The translations under genes and the position numbers were made by a program. From NCBI GenBank assembly GCA_050943135.1, contig JBMNOP010000007.1, positions 1 to 64,000 on the forward strand: 64,000 nucleotides of DNA, given 5' to 3'. The stretch is from RUG695 sp050943135 (lineage in GTDB: Bacteria; Planctomycetota; Planctomycetia; Pirellulales; Thermoguttaceae). Under the pieces are notes generated by a model. That model did no database searches. It was not told the DNA's origin and was given only the letters and a program-made list of their open reading frames with translations. Shown piece by piece: positions 41,073-48,320 of this stretch (its first letter is position 1; each line of letters opens with the position of its first letter).

Positions 41073-42065
41073 TCAGTCGCGGCGATAAGATTTCGGAAAG
41101 TCGGGCGGCGGGAACTCGTTGATGATCGACGAGCCGCGGCGAAACTCCCCTTCCCCGAAAACGAGATACGGGTAACCGTAAACTTCCATGTCGCGGCAAT
41201 AGGCGTTCAGATGTTCCCGGGTAACCCACGCCCCGGAGGCGGGTTCCCCCTCGTCGGAAACTCCGTAAACTTCGCCGTGCGAGTTCAGGTTAAAGAGGTA
41301 TTCCGTTCCGCGATAGGTACGGTACCCCGCAAAACATTGCGCATGACCCCCCGAGGCGGCGCCGTCCATCACCTTGATCCCGTTCCGGTCGATCCGCGAC
41401 CGGGTAAAGAGACGACCCGAACCGAACGAAACGGCGCAGAGGGCATGGCAGGCGCGCAGAATCTTTTCGGCGAAATCGTCTTCGATCAGCACGATCGCCC
41501 CCTGCCATTGGATTCCCCGGTCGAGAAGACTGACGATTTCGGGACGGACATGCAGATTGTCGCTCCCGGCCACCGAGACGGGCAGAAGTCCTTTTCGGTT
41601 CACCCAATCGGCGGCGGTCCATAGGTCGAGTCCCCCGTCGAGGTTCCCCCCCCGCGCACCGTAAAACGGATAAACGGGATTGAACGCCTCGTAAAAGAGG
41701 GGCGCGCCGAGGGCGATCGCCGTAAGCGTGGCGCACTGGTAGGCGTGGGCCGCCCCGTGCATGGAACAGCTCGGCAGCGGGCCCTGGTCCCAGGCAAAGA
41801 TGTCGGCTCGCCGTACCGTCGCCGGAACCGAGCGGTAAATCTCCCACGGATGGAGACAAAATCCGTGTTCGGCGTACCGCCGGGCAAGGTCGATTCGCCG
41901 ATCGAGCCATTTCTCGAAACGATCGTCCCATTTGATGACCGGCATCTCCCCCTGCCGTTCCCACAGATATTCGGGCATCGAAACCGCCCGGTCCGCCGCC
42001 CGCTCCAAGAGTTTCCGCCCCTCGGCGGAAAGAGGAATGCACCCGTTCAGACACCTGTTTGCCAT
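41073..42065 (-). CDS. Papain-like (C1-type) cysteine peptidase of the phage cluster
   Basis: 330 aa from ATG 42065, preceded by GGGAGG (best ribosome site in the cluster); upstream in-frame starts are discounted. The papain catalytic set is present with correct spacing: oxyanion Gln94, nucleophile Cys100 (DQGPLPSCSMHGAAH), His241 (GGHAQCFAGY) and Asn261 in NSHG, replacing the classic NSWG. There is no signal peptide or propeptide. It opens the minus-strand cluster. It could be a cell-wall peptide hydrolase (lysin), a particle protease or an effector. No muramidase or amidase is visible elsewhere in the cluster. Confidence 0.75.
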   Translation of the reverse strand: MANRCLNGCIPLSAEGRKLLERAADRAVSMPEYLWERQGEMPVIKWDDRFEKWLDRRIDLARRYAEHGFCLHPWEIYRSVPATVRRADIFAWDQGPLPSCSMHGAAHAYQCATLTAIALGAPLFYEAFNPVYPFYGARGGNLDGGLDLWTAADWVNRKGLLPVSVAGSDNLHVRPEIVSLLDRGIQWQGAIVLIEDDFAEKILRACHALCAVSFGSGRLFTRSRIDRNGIKVMDGAASGGHAQCFAGYRTYRGTEYLFNLNSHGEVYGVSDEGEPASGAWVTREHLNAYCRDMEVYGYPYLVFGEGEFRRGSSIINEFPPPDFPKSYRRD

Positions 42066-42412
42066 AAGCACCTCCCGTAACCGACCAGACATAATCTCTA
42101 TAACAGGAAGACCGGAGAATGTTTGGACACACCGCAAAAAAGAGAACGGGCAAACATGCCGGTCGGCTTTTGGTTTCGGAAAGTCGAAGAAGGAAGGCGG
42201 AAACCGCCCCGCGACCCGGTCGCGCAAGGCGGCCGACAGAGGTTTTCGGGTTCCTTTGATGACCAGGCCCGGCGTCCCGGGAAAGAATCCGGAAAAGAAA
42301 ACGGAAGGTTCCGTACGACAAATCCCGGGAAATCCCCCGTCAGGGAGATTCCCGGGAAAGGAAGCGTTTTACGATCAGGAAGGCTTAAATAGCGGTATCG
42401 GGCGCCGAAAGG
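42066..42412. other. Intergenic region, 347 bp
   Basis: Holds a terminator-like hairpin at 42323-42357 downstream of the lipoprotein gene. A possible extended -10 element (TGTTATAGA, minus strand, about 42101-42109) could serve the peptidase gene, though I find no matching -35. This is probably the boundary between chromosomal genes and the phage cluster. No att-like repeat was recognised. Confidence 0.35.
42323..42357 (-). terminator. Hairpin after the lipoprotein gene
   Basis: The inverted repeat TCCCGGGAA / TTCCCGGGA forms a 9-bp stem, extended by a further interrupted CCC/GGG pairing. Only a weak T run follows on the minus strand. Confidence 0.5.
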
Positions 42413-42877
42413 TTATCGGGGTAACCCGGGCCGGACGGGGTAGGTCGCGTTTCCCGAGGCCCGCGGGTCGGTTTGCCGGGCAACCCGTTGCGGCGCGCCG
42501 CCCGGATGGGGGTATTGCGGCATCGGCCGACCATAAGGCTCGCCGACGCCGGGGAGCGGGGGTCCCCCCGAAGGGAAGGCGGCGTGATGCTGTGCCCCGG
42601 AAGGAAGCTGAAAGTCTTCGCGGGCACGTTGGTCGAAGGGGACGGGCGATCCCGCCTCGGGTTTGCGTTCCGGTTCCCCCAAGCGGCGGCGCAAACCGGC
42701 GTTTTCGTCTTGCAGATGTTGAATCTCAAAGTGGGCGCGGTAGAGCCGATCTTCGAGCATCCGCGTCTGATCGATCAGAAGAGCCTCGTTGATGGCGTAC
42801 TCTTTGCGGGTCGGTCCGCAACCCGACAGAAGGAGCAAGCCGAACATTACCGTACAAACCTGTATCCCGTATTTCAT
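42413..42877 (-). CDS. Small lipoprotein with coiled coil
   Basis: 154 aa from ATG 42877. Signal peptide with lipobox LLSGC at about residues 17-21, so it should be lipidated at that Cys and membrane-anchored. A coiled coil follows (about 28-68, LLIDQTRMLEDRLYRAHFEI...), then a Pro/Gly/His-rich disordered tail. Similar small lipoproteins with a coiled coil are common in planctomycetes, but I cannot name a family. It lies downstream of clpP2 but a hairpin separates the two, so it may be independently transcribed. Confidence 0.7.
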   Translation of the reverse strand: MKYGIQVCTVMFGLLLLSGCGPTRKEYAINEALLIDQTRMLEDRLYRAHFEIQHLQDENAGLRRRLGEPERKPEAGSPVPFDQRAREDFQLPSGAQHHAAFPSGGPPLPGVGEPYGRPMPQYPHPGGAPQRVARQTDPRASGNATYPVRPGLPR

Positions 42878-42926
42878 CCCTGAACTCCGCACCGCGCGCT
42901 TTCCGTGCGCGCTTTCGTGGTTTTGG

Positions 42927-42946
42927 GCCCCGCCCTGAGGCGGGGC
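42927..42946 (-). terminator. GC-rich hairpin after clpP2
   Basis: An 8-9-bp GC stem around TGA, followed on the minus strand by CCAAAACC rather than a T run, so it is a weak intrinsic terminator candidate. Confidence 0.4.
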
Positions 42947-42971
42947 GGCTTCTGTTGTTTTCGGCCGCGTC

Positions 42972-43565
42972 TTACTTTTTCGGGACCGACGCCGATTCGA
43001 TCACCTGATCGACCAGACCGTAGTCGCGCGCTTCCTCGGCCGACATGAAGCGGTCGCGGTCGGTATCTTTCTGAATCTCGTCGAGCGGCTTACCCGTATG
43101 CTTTAAAAGGATGCCGTTCATCTTCGCCTTGATATTGCTGAACTCCCGCGCGTGGATCAGGATCTCTTCGGCTGTCCCTTCCATGCCGGCCAGGGGTTGA
43201 TGGATCATCACCCGGGCATTCGGAAGCGCAAAGCGTTTCCCGTGGGTTCCCGCGGTCAGCAAAACCGCGCCCATCGAGGCACATTGCCCGATACAGTAGG
43301 TTGCCACATCGCAACTGATATACTGCATCGTGTCGTAGATGGCCAACCCCGCCGTGACCGAGCCGCCGGGAGAGTTGATATAGAGGTGGACGTCGGCCTT
43401 CGGGTCTTCGGAATGCAGGAAGAGGAGCTGCGCGACGACCACGTTGGCAGACTCGTCGGTAACCTGTGTTCCGAGAAAGATGATCCGGTCTTTCAGAAGA
43501 CGGCTGTAAATGTCCATCGCCCGCTCTTCGCGGCCGCTCTTTTCTATCACATAGGGAACGTACAT
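42972..43565 (-). CDS. clpP: ATP-dependent Clp protease proteolytic subunit 2
   Basis: 197 aa, typical ClpP length. The catalytic triad is complete: Ser97 (CASMGA), His122 (MIHQP), Asp167 (KDTDRD). It forms the barrel chamber that degrades substrates fed by ClpX, ClpA or ClpC in the cytoplasm. It is canonical in sequence. It lies 61 nt downstream of clpP1 on the same strand, so the pair is probably co-transcribed and may form hetero-oligomeric rings as in other bacteria with two ClpPs. Confidence 0.93.
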   Translation of the reverse strand: MYVPYVIEKSGREERAMDIYSRLLKDRIIFLGTQVTDESANVVVAQLLFLHSEDPKADVHLYINSPGGSVTAGLAIYDTMQYISCDVATYCIGQCASMGAVLLTAGTHGKRFALPNARVMIHQPLAGMEGTAEEILIHAREFSNIKAKMNGILLKHTGKPLDEIQKDTDRDRFMSAEEARDYGLVDQVIESASVPKK

Positions 43566-43626
43566 ATTTTAAGCAAACCTTTGTCTTGAATAACGTTTTC
43601 GGGAAAATCGCGGCGGTTTCGCCCGG

Positions 43627-44262
43627 TCACTCATCCTCATCCTCATCCTCTCCTTCCGGTTTCTGGGACGAGAAGATCCCGTCGACCAGGCCGTAATCTT
43701 TGGCCTCTTGCGCTGTCATGTAGTAGTCGCGGTCGGTATCTTGGGCGATCTGCTCGACCGTCTTGCCGGTATGCTCGGCCAGAATTCGGTTGAGGGTGTC
43801 TCGGTCTTGAAGAACCTGCTGGGCCTGAATTTCGATGTCGGAAACCTGGCCGCTGACCCCGCCCCACGGCTGATGGATCATGATCTTGGAATGGGGCAAC
43901 GCAAAACGCTTCCCTTTGGCGCCGCCGGCCAAGAGGACCGCCCCGCCGCTGGCCGCCAGCCCGACGCAATAAGTCGCAACCGGACAGGAGAGGATTTGCA
44001 TCGTGTCGTAGATGGCCAGCATCGCCGAAACCGAACCGCCGGGAGAATTGATGTAGAATTGGATGTCCTTCTTCCGGTTGTCGCTCTGTAGGTAGAGCAA
44101 CTTCATGATCAGTTCGTTGGCCGAGGCGCTGTCGATGGCCCCCTGCAGGAAAATGATACGGTTTTCCAGAAGGAGGTCGCCGACCGTCATGTTCCGATGA
44201 CGCTGATATTCCCCGTAGGCGTTTTGGGAAGGGTTGAGCAAGTGTCGTTCGATATTCGTCAT
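43627..44262 (-). CDS. clpP: ATP-dependent Clp protease proteolytic subunit 1 (variant)
   Basis: 211 aa from ATG 44262 (MTNIERHLLN); the longer frame to 44403 crosses the tig terminator and is rejected. The triad is complete: Ser105, His130, Asp175. Around the nucleophile it reads AASGGA instead of the usual AASMGA, and it has a longer N-terminus and an acidic DEDEDE tail. It is therefore a distinct paralogue of clpP2, likely a specialised partner subunit. It sits between tig and clpP2, a conserved order. Confidence 0.92.
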   Translation of the reverse strand: MTNIERHLLNPSQNAYGEYQRHRNMTVGDLLLENRIIFLQGAIDSASANELIMKLLYLQSDNRKKDIQFYINSPGGSVSAMLAIYDTMQILSCPVATYCVGLAASGGAVLLAGGAKGKRFALPHSKIMIHQPWGGVSGQVSDIEIQAQQVLQDRDTLNRILAEHTGKTVEQIAQDTDRDYYMTAQEAKDYGLVDGIFSSQKPEGEDEDEDE

Positions 44263-44409
44263 ATTCTCTTCTAATCGGTAGATACGCGGTTTTTTACTTT
44301 TTCGAGAACCGGAGCGCCTCAACAAAAAGCGCCCCCCATTCTTATCTTTTCCTCGGATTTCATCAAGAGGAATTTCCCGAAAACGGGAGGGAATTCCCCG
44401 CATGGAGCG

Positions 44410-44447
44410 AAAAAGCGGAAAGTACCCGCGAGTACTTTCCGCTTTTT
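44410..44447 (-). terminator. Intrinsic terminator of tig
   Basis: A 16-bp perfect stem (44410-44425 with 44432-44447), a 6-nt loop and a 5-nt T run on the minus strand. It separates tig from clpP1, so clpP1 needs its own promoter in 44263-44409. Confidence 0.9.
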
Positions 44448-44472
44448 CACTCTTTCTTCCGAGCGGCGAGAC

Positions 44473-45972
44473 TCAGTCTTTTTTCATCGGCGATTCTTTG
44501 GCGGCTTCGCGGGCAGCCTCTTTGGCTTCTTCTTCGCTGACGTCGGGAATTTCGCTTTCGACTTCGTCACTGCCGGCGGCACGGTCGAGCGCCTCTTCGT
44601 TGTCGGACTTCTTCTTGTAAGGCACCTCTTTAAACTTCGCTTCGGAAAGGATCAGGTCGATAACCTTGCGTTCGATGATCTGGTTCCGAAGGATGTCCAT
44701 CTCTCCGGCTTTTTCGAGCTGGGCCCGGACACGGCGCGGACTCTGATTCGACTGGGCCGCGATCAGGGCGATTTCGGTATCGTAATCGTCGGCCTCGTCG
44801 GTAATGTTCTCTTCGTCGGCGATCCTTTCGAGAATGAAATGCTCTTTGAGCGCCTTGGCCGTCTGAGCCTGGCTGTTCTGGCGCAGGTAGTTGATCTGCG
44901 AGGCGATCTGGTTTTCCGAGAAACCGCTGCGACGCAGTTCGAGGATCGCGCGCTGGAGTTCACGGCGCGACTGACGTTCGAGAAGGGCCGGGGGGAGTTC
45001 CCAGTCGGCACCGGCGGTCAGGGCGGTCGCGACCTGTTCGCGGGCCTGTTTGCGCTGCTCGTGGTCGAGCTGACGGTTCAGCACGTCGAGAACGGCGTCA
45101 CGGAAATCGCCCATCGATTCAAACCCGCCGATCTCGTAGATGAAATCGTCGTCGACATCGGGCAGTTCGAGAACCTTCACGGCGCTGACGGTGAACTCGG
45201 CGTCAAGCTCTTTACCGCCAAGTTCTTTGTTGGGGGTGTTTTCGGAAAGCTTAACCTTAGTGGTGCGGACATCGCCCGGGCAGACACCCACCATGAGTTT
45301 GTCGAAACGTTCGATCGCCCCGTCGTGGAAGGAAAGGGTCGGACGGATTCGGATCGTTTCGCTCTCGGCCGAAGAGACAACCTTCCCGTCGTGGGTGAAG
45401 GTGAGTTTGGTGACAATGTAGTCGCCGTCTTTGGCCGGTTCGTCGGAATTGACCAGGATGCCGTTGTTGGCGCGCAGAACTTCGATCGCCTCATCGATAT
45501 CGGCATCACCGAAATCACGAACCGGACGGTTGATTTTAAGACCTTTCCAGTTCGGGACATCGAAGACCGGACGGACTTCGATATTGTATTCGTAGACGAA
45601 AGGCCCTTCGTCGGGAACGATCACCGCGCGGACATCGAGGTCGGGCTCACTGATCGGAACGATATCTTCGGATTCGTTGACCTGGGCGAGGGTGTCGAGG
45701 AGAAGCCCTTGCTTGACACGGTCTTTGATTTCGCTCTTGAACTTCTTTTCAACGACTTTACGCGGGGCCTTGCCGACACGGAAGCCGGGGACGATCGCCT
45801 TGTTACAGAGATCGTCCACCTCACGATCATGGTATTTGGCGACTTCTTCGGCCGCGACGGTAACCTTGATATGGCGCTGGCAGGAGCTGACCTCTTTGAT
45901 TTCGGTCTGCATGTCGAGCTTTTCGGCTTTGGGTTCAGAAAGATCGGCCGGGATGTTTTCGGTTTCAGCCAT
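44473..45972 (-). CDS. tig: Trigger factor (ribosome-associated chaperone / PPIase)
   Basis: 499 aa. The ribosome-binding N-domain carries the signature GFRVGKAPRKVVEKKF (residues about 63-78), and the FKBP-like and long helical C-domains follow. It binds the ribosome exit near L23 and shields nascent chains. It is longer than the usual 430-450 aa because of an acidic, Ala/Glu-rich extension at the C-terminus. The PPIase core seems poorly conserved, as often in planctomycetes. Upstream lie tRNA-Gly and a terminator, downstream clpP1 and clpP2. Confidence 0.93.
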   Translation of the reverse strand: MAETENIPADLSEPKAEKLDMQTEIKEVSSCQRHIKVTVAAEEVAKYHDREVDDLCNKAIVPGFRVGKAPRKVVEKKFKSEIKDRVKQGLLLDTLAQVNESEDIVPISEPDLDVRAVIVPDEGPFVYEYNIEVRPVFDVPNWKGLKINRPVRDFGDADIDEAIEVLRANNGILVNSDEPAKDGDYIVTKLTFTHDGKVVSSAESETIRIRPTLSFHDGAIERFDKLMVGVCPGDVRTTKVKLSENTPNKELGGKELDAEFTVSAVKVLELPDVDDDFIYEIGGFESMGDFRDAVLDVLNRQLDHEQRKQAREQVATALTAGADWELPPALLERQSRRELQRAILELRRSGFSENQIASQINYLRQNSQAQTAKALKEHFILERIADEENITDEADDYDTEIALIAAQSNQSPRRVRAQLEKAGEMDILRNQIIERKVIDLILSEAKFKEVPYKKKSDNEEALDRAAGSDEVESEIPDVSEEEAKEAAREAAKESPMKKD

Positions 45973-46049
45973 GTAAGTTCATTCCAGTTTGACGGTGTCC
46001 GCAAGAAACAAAAAAAACCTGAAGTGAAACCCCCGTTTCCCCGACTTAG

Positions 46050-46077
46050 AAAAAAAGCCGTTGCGGCAACGGCTTTT
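46050..46077 (-). terminator. Intrinsic terminator / possible attenuator between tRNA-Gly and tig
   Basis: On the minus strand AAAAGCCGTTG / CAACGGCTTTT pair around a 3-nt loop and end in TTTTTTT. It lies 160 nt after tRNA-Gly and 77 nt before tig. Confidence 0.85.
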
Positions 46078-46238
46078 CTGAATCGGACTCAGGGGAGCCC
46101 AAAGGCAACCACTTCAGGTTCACCAACAGCGAAGCTGTGACTCTCACAGGGGTAAAACCCGCGGGCCGGGCCCGGATATGGAACGACAACGCCCGGCAAA
46201 GTCACAACCGGGCAACCGGTAAGACTGCCTCAAAAGAG
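46078..46238 (-). other. Structured 161-nt spacer between tRNA-Gly and its terminator
   Basis: No ORF. The minus strand has several potential hairpins, including GCCCGG ... CCGGGC, ACAGC-TTCG-CTGT and a GGGCTCCCCTGAG segment. It is presumably transcribed from the tRNA promoter. It could be a trailer, a leader of tig or a small RNA. I could not match it to 4.5S, 6S, RNase P or another tRNA. Confidence 0.35.
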
Positions 46239-46311
46239 AGCGGGCGAAGGGATTCGGACCCTCGACAACAACGTTGGCAACGTTGTGCTCTGCCAACTGA
46301 GCTACGCCCGC
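46239..46311 (-). tRNA. tRNA-Gly (anticodon GCC)
   Basis: 73 nt. The acceptor GCGGGCG pairs with CGCCCGC, the D-arm is GCTC-AGTTGGCA-GAGC, and the anticodon stem is CAACG-TTGCCAA-CGTTG with anticodon GCC. The discriminator is U, as usual for bacterial tRNA-Gly. CCA is not encoded. The T-loop reads TCCGAAT, so position 55 is C instead of the near-universal U (pseudouridine). Confidence 0.9.
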
Positions 46312-46363
46312 CAATAATAAGCCGGAAAACCCCGCGTAAGCCGCAAGATAACCAGGCAGAAGG

Positions 46364-46391
46364 ATTATAACGGAGTTTCCCGCCCGTTCAA
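46364..46391 (-). promoter_or_regulatory. Promoter of tRNA-Gly
   Basis: TTGAAC (46386-46391), a 16-bp spacer and TATAAT (46364-46369, perfect) on the minus strand, about 50 nt upstream of the tRNA. Confidence 0.75.
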
Positions 46392-46435
46392 GGGGGGAGA
46401 GATGGGAAAAATTTTTTTGTGACATAGAAAATTTA

Positions 46436-46464
46436 TTGATTTTCCAATGGAAATGAGATATAGT
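46436..46464 (+). promoter_or_regulatory. Promoter of the FHA protein gene
   Basis: TTGATT (46436-46441), a 17-bp spacer and TATAGT (46459-46464), in an AT-rich stretch divergent from the tRNA-Gly promoter. The leader is about 75 nt. Confidence 0.65.
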
Positions 46465-46546
46465 TAAAATAGTTGTGTTCTGTTGTCCAAAGGTCTCCCT
46501 CGAGATTCGGGGATTTCGGTCTGTTAGGGGAAATAGGGAATAAACA

Positions 46547-46939
46547 ATGCTTGTCAAGTTGAACATATTCGATGGTTCGACTCTCCGTTTCTCTAAGGTT
46601 GTTCATCTGCCCTGTTCGATCGGGCGCAGTCGGCTCTGCAATGTTTCGATTGTCCATCCCCTGATCAGCCGCCAACATTGTGAAATTTACGAAGATCGCG
46701 GGATCGTCATGGTCCGTGACCTCGGCTCGATGAACGGCACCTATTATAAAAACACCCCGATTCGCCGCAGTGTTCCGATCCCCTTCAACGACGGGTTCAT
46801 GATCTCGACCCTCCACTTCGTGATCGAAGAGGTTCCGCAGGAAAACCCGCAAAAAGAAGAAGACGATTTTGCCGATCTCGACTCCGAGGAAGACGAAGCG
46901 CCGGAAGATATTTCCGACATCTCCGACATTTTCAAATAG
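46547..46939 (+). CDS. FHA domain protein
   Basis: 130 aa. A single forkhead-associated domain fills residues 1-95, with the phosphothreonine-binding residues in place (IGRS, SRQHCEI, GSMNGT). A short acidic tail (KEEDDFADLDSEEDE...) follows. It should bind a phosphothreonine-containing partner made by a Ser/Thr kinase, which planctomycetes have in number. No kinase lies in the window. It has its own promoter and is followed by folD after 235 nt, so it is probably monocistronic. Confidence 0.9.
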   Translation: MLVKLNIFDGSTLRFSKVVHLPCSIGRSRLCNVSIVHPLISRQHCEIYEDRGIVMVRDLGSMNGTYYKNTPIRRSVPIPFNDGFMISTLHFVIEEVPQENPQKEEDDFADLDSEEDEAPEDISDISDIFK

Positions 46940-47174
46940 AGCCGCCCGACCGGCCCTTTTCGGAAGACCTTGAACCGGTTCACAACTTGCGCGGGAATCG
47001 AGGCGGTCGCCGCGTTAAAAACGTTAAAAACAATTCAGGGAAACGACGCATTCTTCTTCGATCCTCGTGCCGCAGGCCGACGGGCCCCAACATCTTCCCG
47101 GCCGCCCCGAACCGAATGCCGGAACGATTCTCCCATTGGGGGCGTCACCCCTTAAAAGAAACAGAGTGAAAAAT

Positions 47175-48083
47175 ATGACAGCGACGCTCCTCGACGGCAA
47201 GAGGTTGGCCGAAACGATTCGCGAAGAGATTCGGCGGGCCACGGCCGAGTTTACCGCCCAAACGAAGATCCGGCCTGCCCTGACGGTGATCCTGGTCGGC
47301 GAGAATCCGGCTTCGCAGGTCTACGTCCGGAACAAGGAATCGGCCTGTCTCGCCGCCGGAATGAAGAGCGACGTACTCCGCCTGCCCGAGACGACCGGAA
47401 CCGACGAACTGCAAGCGCTGATCGCCACACTGAATGCCGACCCGACGGTTCACGGGATTTTGGTTCAACTTCCCCTTCCGGAACGGATCGACGAAAAGAA
47501 GATCCTCGACGCGATCTCGCCGAAAAAAGATGTCGACGCGTTCCATCCGGAAAATGTCGGGCTGATCTCGCAGGGGCGTCCCCGGTTCCTCCCTTGCACC
47601 CCGTACGGGATTCAGGAACTCCTGCGCCGGTATAAGATCGAAACGGCGGGCAAAGAGGTGGTCATCGTCGGCCGGAGCGACATCGTCGGCAAACCGATGG
47701 CGCTTCTGATGGTTCAGAAAGGCGCCGACGCCGACGCAACGGTGACGGTCTGCCACAGCCGGACCGGCAATCTGGCCGAAGTGACCCGCCGCGCCGACAT
47801 TCTCATCGTGGCGATCGGGAAAGCCGAGTTCGTCACCGCCGAAATGGTCAAACCGGGCGCGGTGGTCATCGACGTCGGGATGAACCGGAAAGAAAAGACG
47901 GTGATCGGCGACGACGGCCAACCGGTTCTCCGAAACAAACTTGTCGGCGACGTCGATTTCGACTCGGTCAAAGAGAGGGCCGGGGCCATTACCCCGGTCC
48001 CCGGCGGGGTCGGCCCGCTGACCGTGACAATGCTCCTGCTCAACACCCTTGAAAGTGCGCGCCGGGCCGCCGCCGAGGCGTAA
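47175..48083 (+). CDS. folD: Methylenetetrahydrofolate dehydrogenase / cyclohydrolase
   Basis: 302 aa from ATG 47175 (MTATLLDGKRLAE). FolD signatures are visible: the substrate-site segment QVYVRNKESACLAAGM with the catalytic Lys, HGILVQLPLP, CTPYGI, the NADP motif VIVGRSDIVGKP and the C-terminal PVPGGVGPLTV. It interconverts methylene-THF and formyl-THF in one-carbon metabolism. Length is slightly above the usual 285-300. The upstream in-frame extension to 47067 has no conservation. The ribosome site is weak. Confidence 0.95.
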   Translation: MTATLLDGKRLAETIREEIRRATAEFTAQTKIRPALTVILVGENPASQVYVRNKESACLAAGMKSDVLRLPETTGTDELQALIATLNADPTVHGILVQLPLPERIDEKKILDAISPKKDVDAFHPENVGLISQGRPRFLPCTPYGIQELLRRYKIETAGKEVVIVGRSDIVGKPMALLMVQKGADADATVTVCHSRTGNLAEVTRRADILIVAIGKAEFVTAEMVKPGAVVIDVGMNRKEKTVIGDDGQPVLRNKLVGDVDFDSVKERAGAITPVPGGVGPLTVTMLLLNTLESARRAAAEA

Positions 48084-48124
48084 GTCGGCACGGCCGAGCC
48101 CCCGCGCGATTCCGGTGGGGCAGG

Positions 48125-48148
48125 CGCCGCGCCAAGGTCGGCGTTTTT
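48125..48148 (+). terminator. Candidate terminator after folD
   Basis: A 5-bp CGCCG/CGGCG stem with a 9-nt loop, followed by TTTTT. Short but correctly placed 41 nt after the folD stop. Confidence 0.4.
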
Positions 48149-48175
48149 CCTTTCGTTCCTTTCCCCGGCCGCCTA

Positions 48176-48203
48176 TTGCCGACGACCTGTTTTGATTTAT
48201 ACT
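48176..48203 (+). promoter_or_regulatory. Candidate promoter of mnmG
   Basis: TTGCCG (48176-48181), a 16-bp spacer and TATACT (48198-48203), giving a leader of about 110 nt. Confidence 0.5.
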
Positions 48204-48320
48204 TACCCTGAAATTCGGCGGGTGTTCCCCCTTTCGCGGTATCAAAGGTTTGTTCGGCTTCCCCGGTAACGTTCCCCCGGAAATTCATCGGCGGGTTCGC
48301 CGTTTGAAAGTGTTCGTCCC

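Noticed and set aside
24285..42400. Search for att sites flanking the phage cluster
   Set aside because: No convincing direct repeat, tRNA end or integrase was recognised at either boundary by eye.
43627..44403. Longer clpP1 start at 44403
   Set aside because: The extension runs through the stretch abutting the tig terminator and has no ClpP similarity; ATG 44262 fits family length.
46078..46238. Possible 6S or 4.5S RNA or second tRNA after tRNA-Gly
   Set aside because: None of the diagnostic elements (SRP GGAAG tetraloop region, 6S central bubble, tRNA arms) could be matched; kept only as an unassigned structured spacer.
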